Positions 7,079 through 14,105 of a stretch of DNA of 21,829 nucleotides are shown one piece after another (the first letter of the stretch is position 1; every line of letters starts with the position of its first letter). The stretch is from Methanolinea sp. UBA473. Lineage in GTDB: Archaea > Halobacteriota > Methanomicrobia > Methanomicrobiales > Methanospirillaceae. The notes below the pieces were generated by a model. That model was given only the letters and a program-made list of their open reading frames with translations, was not told where the DNA came from and searched no databases. Location of the stretch: the NCBI GenBank assembly GCA_002509495.1, contig DAEV01000035.1, positions 21,072 to 42,900 of the forward strand. The letters run 5' to 3'. Made by a program: the position numbers and the translations under genes.

Positions 7079-8056
7079 TCAGACACCAGCCAGTAATTTC
7101 ATCAGTGTGAATAGAATATCTCCGAAAAAGATCGCGGTGACCAGCCCGGCGGTAATCGGGACCATAAAGGGAATTCCGTAAGAGATCCAGACACTCCCTG
7201 CTCTCTGGTAAAGGGAAATCTCCCGCGCATACTTTTCCGGGTGAAGACGCAGGTCCTTCGTATATATCCTTCCCGCGCCTGAAACCATTCTCCTGATTGT
7301 CTCGGACAGCCCAAGGAACCGCCTTCCAATCCGGCCGCTTTCGGTCTCCTCCACCTCTTCCATGATAAAACCGAATGAGTGGGGCAGGTCCCTTGCCCGT
7401 ACCGGGAATCCGAAGAACATGCTGGGGAAGGGCGCATGATGCCCTTTCCGCAGGTTCTCAAGAAAAATCGCAATGGGTGTGAGAAGGTTGAGGATAAGGG
7501 CGTTTATCAGTACAGTGAAAGGGAATGGAAACAGTGGGGAATAATCCCACACGGGATTAACGGGATATTGCGGAATGAGCACCGCGATGAAGATCAGGGC
7601 ACAGGCATCCGCCCCTCCCATAAGATTGACCATGTTGAAGGCGAAAAACACCGCGCAGAAAATACAGATTAATATTGCCGCATAGGAAAGCGAATTTTGG
7701 AAAACCGCACTATAGACCACCGTTCCCAGCGGAATAGACAGAATCCCGAAGAACAGTCCTGCATCGAGAATGTCGATTGCCCTGGGAATTTGTGCATATC
7801 TGACCAGGGAATAGAGTGTATCTGCAGAGAGAAGAGTAATGACCAATCCCACGATTAAGAAACAAAAATCAGGGAAAAAATCCTCCCCGAGATCCAGAAC
7901 CGAAAAACCAAAAAAAATTATTGAGAGGGGTATCCCTGCTGCCAGCATCGGATACCAGGTTTTATACGGCACCCTGCGCTCCTGAATATCCCGGACAGAA
8001 GCATAAACGAGTGTGATCAAAACTGCCGCTGCCGTGATAGCCAGAGGGATTATCAT
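7079..8056 (-). CDS. Archaeal prepilin peptidase (A24 family, EppA/FlaK-like)
   Basis: A polytopic membrane aspartyl protease that removes class III signal peptides from archaeal pilins. Counted from ATG 8056 (325 aa), catalytic D23 lies just after the first membrane helix in SVRDIQERRVPY, and D150 lies in NLMGGADACAL, the archaeal form of the GxGD motif. There are roughly six hydrophobic helices. A cytosolic region (about residues 225-295) precedes a last helix at the C-terminus. The long C-terminal part resembles the Arc_PepC_II region known in EppA-type enzymes. The frame stays open another 80 codons upstream, but that part has no membrane character and overlaps the divergent gene, so I reject it. 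The start is uncertain: no SD is seen, and a possible TATA (CATAAGAA, 8092-8085) would give a nearly leaderless transcript. Confidence 0.88.
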   Translation of the reverse strand: MIIPLAITAAAVLITLVYASVRDIQERRVPYKTWYPMLAAGIPLSIIFFGFSVLDLGEDFFPDFCFLIVGLVITLLSADTLYSLVRYAQIPRAIDILDAGLFFGILSIPLGTVVYSAVFQNSLSYAAILICIFCAVFFAFNMVNLMGGADACALIFIAVLIPQYPVNPVWDYSPLFPFPFTVLINALILNLLTPIAIFLENLRKGHHAPFPSMFFGFPVRARDLPHSFGFIMEEVEETESGRIGRRFLGLSETIRRMVSGAGRIYTKDLRLHPEKYAREISLYQRAGSVWISYGIPFMVPITAGLVTAIFFGDILFTLMKLLAGV

Positions 8057-8190
8057 GGATACAGGTATAACTGAGACCTGAAGGTTCTTATGTGATACCC
8101 CTTCCACGACCGCCCTTCCGTCTCCCCCGGACTGGAAAGCAAGGTATTTGGGCGAATAAGGAACAATTGCATGATGAGTGGACTGGAGAG

Positions 8191-8196
8191 TATAAA
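8191..8196 (+). promoter_or_regulatory. TATAAA sequence before the gene at 8211
   Basis: TATAAA stands only 20 bases ahead of the ATG at 8211 in the 154-bp divergent region between the prepilin peptidase and the 208-aa protein. A standard archaeal spacing would place transcription start at or just past this ATG. Either the start is leaderless with short spacing or this is not the working promoter. Confidence 0.3.
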
Positions 8197-8210
8197 GGGG
8201 GACCTGATGC

Positions 8211-8837
8211 ATGACCGGTGAGGAGATACTGGAGACACTCCTCTCGGGGGTTTTAAGCCAGGGCCCGTTCTCCTTAAAGGAGATGCTTGTCCACACCCGT
8301 CAACAGGCATCCAGCGGGATAGGGGTAACCGGTGAAAAGAAAGAAAGATGGTATATCCTCTTCCTGAAAGGGGAGCCCGATGGAGCCATACTTGCCGATA
8401 GCAGGGGGAATCTCTATGGGAACAAGGCAGTGTACCTTCTCAAGGGGACGGAACGTTTCCATTTTTACCCTGCAGATCCCGGTGTTGTCGAGAGACTGGT
8501 TCTTTCCTGCCGGATATTCGATAAGAAGATCCTCGATCGGAAACTTCCAGGGGACATCCCTGAAATGGTGATCAAGACCGAAAGCGGCGTAGGACTCTTT
8601 TCCATGCAGGTCACAAAGAAAGGCATACCCCAGCCGGGCCAGAGAGTGACAATCCGGAAACTCGGGCAGATCACGGGCAGTGATACCACAAACGGAGATG
8701 GAAAAGTCTCGTTCAAACTGCTTTTCGGAAGGTACGAGTGCATCATTATGAATCCCGATCTCAGCACCCGTGTCTACGAATTCGAGTTCTCCCCCGATCT
8801 CCTTGACCAGGTGGTCGGCCTCGAGATCTCTTCCTAG
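8211..8837 (+). CDS. Unknown two-part protein with a C-terminal beta-sandwich-like domain
   Basis: I do not recognise a named family. The 208-aa product has no signal peptide or membrane helix. Residues about 1-120 include WYILFLKGEPDGAILADS and a VYLLKG strand, resembling the effector-like 'G.v.gA' module of two other proteins in this window (12138-12836 and 13351-14052). Residues about 126-205 look like a small Ig or carboxypeptidase-regulatory-type beta domain: QVTKKGIPQPGQRVTI, then TNGDGKVSFKLLFGRYEC. This ends in strand-like repeats. The gene diverges from the prepilin peptidase and precedes the V4R–Cache gene. ATG 8211 is the only good start; the upstream AGGGGGACC is a poor SD, and the GGTGAGGAG inside the first codons is curious. 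A part in filament regulation is only a guess from context. Confidence 0.75.
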   Translation: MTGEEILETLLSGVLSQGPFSLKEMLVHTRQQASSGIGVTGEKKERWYILFLKGEPDGAILADSRGNLYGNKAVYLLKGTERFHFYPADPGVVERLVLSCRIFDKKILDRKLPGDIPEMVIKTESGVGLFSMQVTKKGIPQPGQRVTIRKLGQITGSDTTNGDGKVSFKLLFGRYECIIMNPDLSTRVYEFEFSPDLLDQVVGLEISS

Positions 8838-8944
8838 ACTCCTGCCCGAACCTGCAGTGCATCCCGTGCGAACATCTTCCTCCGCACAGACAACACCGGA
8901 CTTCGGATGATAGTTTTTTGTAACCATAGACATACCTCTCTTCC

Positions 8945-10507
8945 ATGGAGAAGAAGAAAATTGAGAAGAGTGATTTTGAAGCTATTCTCAGTGGAACCAA
9001 AGACATAACCCAGTACATGGAGATCAACCCCAAGGAGGGGGAGACCACCTTTTTCGGCGTTCGGACCGCCAGCAACCCGAACTATCTCATAAGAGCCATT
9101 TACGAGATGTACGAGTCGCACCTCAACAAGAAACTCGCCGTCAAGGCGGTGCGCAAACTCTTCCGTTCGGTCGGTAAGGGATCGATCGGGCTCAATAACC
9201 TGTTGAAGAAACTTGGCATGGAATTAAAACCCGCAGAGTTCCTTATGTTGGTCTTCACCCTGCAGCATCAGCAGGGATGGGGCGCTCCGTTCGAGCTGAT
9301 CGAAGCCAGCGATAAGCGCATCCTCCTTCGGACCAGGCAGACATTCGAGTCCCAGGTGATGAAGGACTGGAAGATACCGGTCTGTGGTATTCACCAGGGA
9401 TGGATCGAAGGTATCCTCATGGCCATAACCGGAAAAAACTGGTTCTGTCTGGAGAAATCCTGCCATGCGAATGGTGACGAATACTGTACGTTCCAGGCAG
9501 ACCAGGTTCCCGCGAGCTGGAAATTCAAGGCCGAAGCGGTGGTCAAGGGCGATTCGGCTATCACAGAGTTCATTGAACACAAGCCTCTGGAAGGCAAGAT
9601 CTCCCTTATGGATGAACCTGTTGTCATGATGCCCCGGTTCATCTTCACGTCCATGACCAATTCGTTGAAGAAGACCATGGGAGAGGCGCCGGCAAGCGGT
9701 GTCAACTACCGTGCCTACATGGACATGGGAAAGGAGAACGTCGAGCATTACAAGAAGATGAGCATCTATTTTGACCTCTCCAGGACCAAACTTGACGGGG
9801 ATCTCAAGCTGTTGCATGACCGTTTCGCAGCATTCGGGACTCCTTCAATAACCGGAGGCAAGATTGCGTATGGCGGCCATGTCGTCAACGATAACTTCGA
9901 GGTTGTTGATTCCATTGAAAAGGAAAGGGGCAGCAAGGCCACAGTCTTCCAGAAAATCGGCGATAAGGCAATTCGTGTATCTACTAACGTTATTGGCGCT
10001 GACGGCAAGCGGGCTGTTGGAACCGAGATTTCAAGTGTTGTCTACGATGCCGTGATCAACAAAGGGCAGACCTATTACGGCACTGCAGATGTGGTTGGGA
10101 AAAAGTATGTCGTGGCGTATGAGCCAATCAGGAATCCCGCAGGAGAGATCATCGGTATCCTGTTTGTCGGAATTCCGGAAGACACGATAAAGGAAGAAGG
10201 CCAGAAAAAGATCAATCCAAAGACACTCTCCGACATGGCATTTGCCTTTTATTCCCAGATGGGCTGGTTCAACTTCGTCAAGGAGGAATGGGACGAGAAG
10301 ACCAAGACGAAGACAATCACCCTCTCCCACACCGTCGAATCCGAATCGTTCGGCAATACGGGAAAACCGGTCTGTTTCTGCACGGCGGGTCTGTTGGCAG
10401 GAATCGTTGAAGGAGCATTCGGCATCAAGGTGCAGGCCCGGGAAGTCGCCTGCAAATCGAAAGGCGACGAGCATTGCGTGTTCCAGATTAAAAACCGGGT
10501 TGAATAA
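8945..10507 (+). CDS. Soluble sensor protein: V4R – Cache – V4R
   Basis: A 520-aa protein with no signal peptide and no membrane helix. Residues about 40-185 form a V4R (4-vinyl-reductase) domain ending in PVCGIHQGW…CHANGDEYCTFQ, with cysteines C147, C173 and C181. Residues about 285-411 match a Cache_3/Cache_2-type sensor (GGKIAYGGHVVNDNFEVVDS, later YYGTADVVGKKYVVAYEPI and GILFVGIP). Residues about 425-517 give a second V4R end, PVCFCTAGLLAGIVEG…CKSKGDEHCVFQ, with the equivalent cysteines C477, C503 and C511. V4R domains bind small hydrophobic ligands or metals and act in redox sensing, as in the methanogen regulator MsvR. No output domain (HTH, kinase, methyl-accepting) is visible, so it may signal by protein contact. 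It converges on the small membrane gene with a 6-base gap. Confidence 0.85.
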   Translation: MEKKKIEKSDFEAILSGTKDITQYMEINPKEGETTFFGVRTASNPNYLIRAIYEMYESHLNKKLAVKAVRKLFRSVGKGSIGLNNLLKKLGMELKPAEFLMLVFTLQHQQGWGAPFELIEASDKRILLRTRQTFESQVMKDWKIPVCGIHQGWIEGILMAITGKNWFCLEKSCHANGDEYCTFQADQVPASWKFKAEAVVKGDSAITEFIEHKPLEGKISLMDEPVVMMPRFIFTSMTNSLKKTMGEAPASGVNYRAYMDMGKENVEHYKKMSIYFDLSRTKLDGDLKLLHDRFAAFGTPSITGGKIAYGGHVVNDNFEVVDSIEKERGSKATVFQKIGDKAIRVSTNVIGADGKRAVGTEISSVVYDAVINKGQTYYGTADVVGKKYVVAYEPIRNPAGEIIGILFVGIPEDTIKEEGQKKINPKTLSDMAFAFYSQMGWFNFVKEEWDEKTKTKTITLSHTVESESFGNTGKPVCFCTAGLLAGIVEGAFGIKVQAREVACKSKGDEHCVFQIKNRVE

Positions 10508-10535
10508 AAATATCTAAAATTTTAATTGTTTTATC
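10505..10535. terminator. T-rich bidirectional terminator between convergent genes
   Basis: The 6-bp gap and flanks between the V4R–Cache gene (plus) and the 65-aa gene (minus) are strongly AT-rich. On the plus strand AATTTTAATTGTTTTAT follows the stop; on the minus strand the stop is followed by ATATTTTTATTC. T-rich tracts of this kind are sufficient for archaeal termination. Each tract overlaps the end of the opposing gene. Confidence 0.45.
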
Positions 10536-10711
10536 TCTTCCACATTCCTCATCAGGTTCTCTACTTCCGAATCAGTCATGGAGATCCGTGATTCCATCTG
10601 TTCGAAGTCCCGGAGAAGCTGACGGAGGCGAACGTCCATGAGATAGATCAGGATCATGAGAAAAACGATGATGACAGCGAATACAACCAGTAAAAATTGT
10701 TCCAGGGTCAT
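10514..10711 (-). CDS. Small membrane-anchored coiled-coil protein
   Basis: A 65-aa protein of no known family. Residues about 5-25 (QFLLVVFAVIIVFLMILIYL) form one membrane helix. Residues about 27-62 are charged and heptad-like (RLRQLLRDFEQMESRI…VENLMRNVEEIKQL), suggesting a short coiled coil facing the cytosol by the positive-inside rule. It overlaps the end of the MinD-like gene by 4 bases (ATGA-type junction), so the two are translationally coupled. It may recruit the MinD-like ATPase to the membrane or act as its partner; this is inferred only from coupling and topology. It lacks a class III signal peptide and so is not a pilin. Confidence 0.8.
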   Translation of the reverse strand: MTLEQFLLVVFAVIIVFLMILIYLMDVRLRQLLRDFEQMESRISMTDSEVENLMRNVEEIKQLKF

Positions 10712-11493
10712 TTTTTCCCCCTGAAGATCGCCTTCGCGAATCGTTCAATAAACTTCTCCTGGGTTTCGATCCTGCGCTCTTCTTCCGGAATCCCGGCCAG
10801 CTCGGCAGCAATATGCTTGATTGCTACAGAAGCAGGGGATGTCGGGAACTTGATCACCACGGGTACTTTGAAGGATGTGGCCCTCCGGATATTGGGGTCT
10901 TCAGGGATGGTCCCGATCACCTTTACTCCCAGTACCTTCTCCATCTTCTGTTTCACGAATTCCGGTTTCTCGACTCCGGCACGGTTGATGATTACCCCCA
11001 GGACGTGACCTCCCACCACCTCGGCCAGGATCTTCGTTTTTAGGCCGTCCACGATGGAAGAAAGTTCAGGGTTGACAACCAGGATGACATCATCCGCCAC
11101 GGCCAGCGGGATTACCCCGTCCCTGCTGATGCCTGCGGGTGCATCGACTATAAGAAAGTCACACAACTCAACGAGGTCTTTCAAGACATCCTTCAGGCGT
11201 TCGGGATTCGCCTGTTGGAAGCCCTGGAGGGAGATCCCGCTCGGAACCACTTTCACTCCGCCCGGGCCTTCGTAAATAGCATCGTGGATATTGGCTTTGC
11301 CGGCCAGTACTTCATGCAATGTTACAGGAACATCCTCGAGTCCGATGGCAAGCCCCATGTTTGCCATCCCGATGTCGGCATCCATTATGTAGGTATTTTT
11401 ACCAAATTGTGCCAGACTGGTACCAAGATTCACTGTTACCGTAGTCTTTCCCGTACCGCCTTTCCCTGAAGCAATCGTGATGACTCGGACCAT
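10708..11493 (-). CDS. MinD/ParA-like P-loop ATPase
   Basis: A 261-aa cytosolic ATPase of the MinD/ParA/FlhG group. The deviant Walker A is GKGGTGKTT with signature lysine K11 and P-loop K16. IMDADIGMANMGLAIGL is the switch I region, and FLIVDAPAGISRD is Walker B/switch II. The C-terminus, EKFIERFAKAIFRGKK, is amphipathic and basic like the MinD membrane-targeting helix. Family members dimerise on ATP and position cell-surface or division machines; bacterial Tad pili use the related TadZ. AAGGAGGG lies 5 bases upstream of the ATG, and a strong TATA (11521-11537) gives the gene its own promoter. It is coupled to the 65-aa membrane gene. Location in a filament locus suggests a positioning role. 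A general archaeal MinD paralogue without a pilus role is the alternative. Confidence 0.93.
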   Translation of the reverse strand: MVRVITIASGKGGTGKTTVTVNLGTSLAQFGKNTYIMDADIGMANMGLAIGLEDVPVTLHEVLAGKANIHDAIYEGPGGVKVVPSGISLQGFQQANPERLKDVLKDLVELCDFLIVDAPAGISRDGVIPLAVADDVILVVNPELSSIVDGLKTKILAEVVGGHVLGVIINRAGVEKPEFVKQKMEKVLGVKVIGTIPEDPNIRRATSFKVPVVIKFPTSPASVAIKHIAAELAGIPEEERRIETQEKFIERFAKAIFRGKK

Positions 11494-11520
11494 TCAACCC
11501 TCCTTAAAGGTAAGCATTGT

Positions 11521-11537
11521 CCTTTATTTATATAAGG
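11521..11537 (-). promoter_or_regulatory. Strong TATA promoter for the MinD-like gene
   Basis: CCTTATATAAATAAAGG on the minus strand contains TTATATAAA centred near 11531. Archaeal spacing puts transcription start near 11505. That leaves a leader of about 12 bases beginning at the AAGGAGGG ribosome site of the gene starting at 11493. This makes the MinD-like gene and its small partner separable from the roadblock genes upstream. Confidence 0.6.
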
Positions 11538-11561
11538 CTAATGAGAGAAGCCCAAAATCGG

Positions 11562-12131
11562 TTATATCCATGCCCGGAGCAACGTGGTCACATCGTGTCG
11601 CAGGGAAGCGGTCCATGCCTCGACCAGAGGTTCCTTCCGACGCGCGATCCCGATAAGGCGCGATCCCTTGTACTCCAACTCAAAAAGCTGGACGCTTTTA
11701 TCCTCGATCTCGCCCTTTATCCGGTAGATCCTGGAAAATAGGGCCGCATCCTCCATCCGGGAGGGAGATCCGGAGGAAGCGACCAAAAGCCCGTCCCAGG
11801 TGGCGATAGTCAGTGAATCCAGGCCGTACTCGCTGCAGATCAGCTCCATGCCTGATTCGAGGTCCCTGGCCTTTCCCATCTCTACCGACGGAGGCGGTAG
11901 CGTCTCGACCTGCGCAGTTTCTGATGAAACAGATTTCCCGGGGACTGCAGCAACCGCAGATGAATTTTCCTTCTGCTCGACAGCCCCCGTCCGGGGCTGT
12001 GGCGACAATGGCTTGAGCCTGCGGTAGAGCCGGGTTACATACAGAGCGGTCAGCAGCAACACGAAAAGGATTACCGAAAGGAGGACCAGGATAACCAGGA
12101 GGAGGAACACCTCTATGCTCACCGAACCCAC
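11562..12131 (-). CDS. Membrane-anchored Roadblock/LC7-like protein
   Basis: A 189-aa protein. One long N-terminal membrane helix spans residues about 8-33, followed by an arginine-rich stop (RLYRR). A low-complexity linker rich in Pro, Ala and Glu covers about 40-90. A Roadblock/LC7-like domain covers about 90-189 (LESGMELICSEYGLDSLTIATWDG, then strands VQLFELEYKG and LIGIARRKE). Roadblock proteins are dimeric scaffolds, often for small GTPases such as the MglA/MglB pair, and work on the cytosolic side. The start is GTG at 12131, supported by GGGTGAGG 4-5 bases upstream and an in-frame stop two codons earlier. The gap to the upstream gene is 6 bases. The first residues, MGSVSIEV, look like an archaeal pilin motif, but the topology argues against processing. 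Confidence 0.8.
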   Translation of the reverse strand: MGSVSIEVFLLLVILVLLSVILFVLLLTALYVTRLYRRLKPLSPQPRTGAVEQKENSSAVAAVPGKSVSSETAQVETLPPPSVEMGKARDLESGMELICSEYGLDSLTIATWDGLLVASSGSPSRMEDAALFSRIYRIKGEIEDKSVQLFELEYKGSRLIGIARRKEPLVEAWTASLRHDVTTLLRAWI

Positions 12132-12137
12132 TTCGCC

Positions 12138-12836
12138 TCACCCGCCATTTTTTTTGATAAGGTGTTCAAGATGCAGTTTTTCCATCATTGATCGGTAATT
12201 TGCCCTCATTTTTTCACTCATGCTCTCCAGATCCATGGAATCGAGTGCTTCCAGATCGCGGCTAAATACAGCATAATCATCGTTGGATGCCAACTCGGGT
12301 CCTTTGTTTTCAGATTGGGGTTTCGTCTCACTTCTGGCCCTCATCGCCGTTCCCGGAGATGGCCTTCCGGAAGGGGAATCCGTCGGTCCAATTTGTGAAA
12401 CCGGCGTGGAGGGGGAGTTTTCCCGGACAGCAATCGACGCATGTGCTGCACCCGGATGGACTTTTTTCGGGTTGACCTGCTTTTCTTCTTTCAAGGAAGA
12501 GGGTGGTTTTGCACCGGGTCTCGCTCTTCTCGGCAGCACCCTTGAATCGGAGTTGAATTCCAGAGTCAGGTCAATCTGGGCAATACTGAGATCGGAAAGC
12601 GAGGCTTCCACCTCATCATCCTGTAAGGAGAGAACCGAGTCCCATGCCGCTTCTCCAGTGAGAGTATCGCACCTCGCCAGCAAGACCCTCCCCTCGCGCA
12701 GGATCAGGTCGATGGAATGGACCGGGGTGAGTATGCTGCAGGAGCCTGAAAACTTCTCCTTTTCCATCTCCCCGATCAGGGCGCCCAGCTTCACCGCTTT
12801 TTTCAGCGAACGGAAGGTGCCACGAGGGATTTGCAT
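12138..12836 (-). CDS. Unknown protein with an N-terminal DUF2226/DUF4388-like module
   Basis: A 232-aa soluble protein. Residues 1-95 form a globular module (MQIPRGTFRSLKK…FSGSCSILT, SIDLILREGRVLLAR, then a strand LTLEFN). This resembles DUF2226- or DUF4388-type domains, from memory only. Residues about 98-190 are disordered and rich in Pro, Ser, Arg and Lys. The last 40 residues are helical (DSMDLESMSEKMRANYRSMM…). The N-terminal layout parallels the protein at 13351. It is the first gene of the minus-strand series with the membrane roadblock protein, 6 bases upstream of it. No SD is adjacent; a TTAAAT element 26 bases upstream suggests a leaderless mRNA starting at or near ATG 12836. Its function is unknown. 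Confidence 0.78.
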   Translation of the reverse strand: MQIPRGTFRSLKKAVKLGALIGEMEKEKFSGSCSILTPVHSIDLILREGRVLLARCDTLTGEAAWDSVLSLQDDEVEASLSDLSIAQIDLTLEFNSDSRVLPRRARPGAKPPSSLKEEKQVNPKKVHPGAAHASIAVRENSPSTPVSQIGPTDSPSGRPSPGTAMRARSETKPQSENKGPELASNDDYAVFSRDLEALDSMDLESMSEKMRANYRSMMEKLHLEHLIKKNGG

Positions 12837-12999
12837 CAGTAGTGTTGAGGATTCCTCCCCATTTAACGTTATTGGTGGTGGAATCCAGCCGATCTACACG
12901 AAACCGGCGATCAGAAGATCTTTTATGAGTGGTACCAAGAGCAAAGATTTTTATTTATATATATCCACAACAATGTTTATATAGGAAAGGTGGCATGCA
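12837..12999. promoter_or_regulatory. Divergent control region of the filament locus
   Basis: A 163-bp gap between the minus-strand series (starting 12836) and the plus-strand operon (starting 13000). On the minus strand TTAAAT (12866-12861) sits 26 bases before ATG 12836. On the plus strand TTTATATATAT (12954-12964) predicts a start near 12985, and AAAGGTGG (12986-12993) is a good ribosome site 6 bases before ATG 13000. A second TATA-like TTTATATA (12976-12983) is too close to the start to serve it. No gene is visible in the gap. Confidence 0.55.
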
Positions 13000-13347
13000 A
13001 TGCTGAAACAAATTCTGGGAGAATTTTTGAAGATCGAAGGAGTAACCGCAGCCGTAGTGGTGGGCCGGGACGGGTTCGTCATCGAGAGTGCGGCCTCCGG
13101 CAAGATGGATATCGATGCCCTGGGAGCAATGGCGTCCACGGGATTGGGTACATCTGAAGCCATGGGCAAGGAACTGGGGAAAGGGGAGCTCAAACAGATG
13201 CTGGTTGAAACGGAAAAGGGCCCCATCATCATGTCCCCCCTTTCTTCGGATGAATTGATTGCTATTGTTGCGGAAAACGAGGCCAACGTCGGAAGAATCC
13301 GCTACGATCTGAAGAAGAATAAAGATCGCCTGGTTGCGGCACTTTAA
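13000..13347 (+). CDS. Roadblock/LC7 domain protein (MglB-like)
   Basis: A 115-aa single-domain Roadblock/LC7 protein. The typical pattern is present: an N-terminal helix LGEFLKIEGVTAAVVVGRDGFVIES, then a helix with ALGAMASTGLGTSEAMGKEL, a strand pair KQMLVETEKGPIIMSPL, and LIAIVAENEANVGRIRYDL. Proteins of this kind dimerise and can act as co-GTPase or GAP partners (MglB for MglA) or as structural scaffolds. No Ras-like GTPase gene is present in the window. The start is set by GGTGG 6 bases upstream. It is the first gene of the operon leading into the secretion ATPase, with a 3-base gap to the next gene. Confidence 0.93.
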   Translation: MLKQILGEFLKIEGVTAAVVVGRDGFVIESAASGKMDIDALGAMASTGLGTSEAMGKELGKGELKQMLVETEKGPIIMSPLSSDELIAIVAENEANVGRIRYDLKKNKDRLVAAL

Positions 13348-13350
13348 GGT

Positions 13351-14052
13351 ATGAATCTGCCCCAGGGTGCCTATGCCGGGACTATCGAGTCTCCTCTTCC
13401 GGAGGGGTATGCCATGGCGGCTCCCCACCTTACCGGAAGGGTGGAGGTTCTCACCGACCAGGGTTCCGGCATTCTAATCCTGGAATGCGGAGAAGTTGTG
13501 GCAGCCTTGTACCGCGAATCTACCCTGGAATGGAAGGGAAAAGATGCGGTGGAATATTTAAGAAATACTTTTGGAGGAGGGGCCGATCCCCGGATCGGAT
13601 ACGTGATGTATCGCTATACTGAGGAGGAATATATGGACGCAACCCGGCAGAGCCTGGAAGAAAAGATCATGATCCAGGGGAAAGAGGAAACACCTGCTCA
13701 CCCTCTCCCTGAAAAGCTGGACGATCGCAAACTGGAGCGTATCCTCTCTCATTCCGGAGTAATCGCAGTATCGGTCTTCTTTGAAGGGTTCCCCGTACAG
13801 TCCCAGGGGAATGCCGATTTCGAGCAGGTGGCGGCTATGGCCGAGGATTTCCTGAGGGCAGGTAAAAAGGTCTCCCTTGACATGGGTATGGGAATCCTTG
13901 ACCAGATTATCCTTGAAGGCGAGGACCGGAAGTGCATAATTGCGCCCTACGGTGACCTGTACCTCTGTCTGCTCACGGAAGCGGACACTCCCCTTGGACT
14001 CATCCGATTGGCCATAAAGAATATCCAGCAGGAACTGAAAGGAGGGATATGA
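13351..14052 (+). CDS. Two-domain protein: unknown N-terminal module plus Roadblock/LC7-like domain
   Basis: A 233-aa soluble protein. Residues about 1-100 (MNLPQGAYAG, LTGRVEVLTDQGSGILILECGEVVAALY) form a module like that at the N-terminus of the 12138-12836 product, with the same M-x-[IL]-P-x-G start and a 'strand – GEVVAA' hairpin. Residues about 125-233 look like a Roadblock/LC7 domain (LERILSHSGVIAVSVFFEGFPV, FEQVAAMAEDFLRAG, then IILEGEDRKCIIAPYGDLYL). The combination suggests a ligand-binding or partner-binding head on a dimerising scaffold. It begins 3 bases after the previous stop with AAGG right at the start codon, so translation is probably coupled. The 53 bases before the ATPase contain no gene. 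Confidence 0.82.
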   Translation: MNLPQGAYAGTIESPLPEGYAMAAPHLTGRVEVLTDQGSGILILECGEVVAALYRESTLEWKGKDAVEYLRNTFGGGADPRIGYVMYRYTEEEYMDATRQSLEEKIMIQGKEETPAHPLPEKLDDRKLERILSHSGVIAVSVFFEGFPVQSQGNADFEQVAAMAEDFLRAGKKVSLDMGMGILDQIILEGEDRKCIIAPYGDLYLCLLTEADTPLGLIRLAIKNIQQELKGGI

Positions 14053-14105
14053 ATGGGGTCAAATCCGTTACAACCGGGGACGTCGTTTGCGGATGAGGGG
14101 TGAAT

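Noticed and set aside
8057..8296. 80-codon N-terminal extension of the prepilin peptidase
   Set aside because: Not hydrophobic or conserved-looking, overlaps the divergent gene, and the first membrane helix with catalytic Asp begins right at ATG 8056.
8274..8933. 219-codon minus-strand frame opposite the 208-aa gene
   Set aside because: Antisense shadow; the plus-strand frame has clearer strand pattern and a domain-like C-terminus.
10514..10711. 65-aa membrane protein as the missing pilin
   Set aside because: No Gly/Ala cleavage site with Glu at +5, and the part after the helix is a charged coiled coil, not a pilin head.
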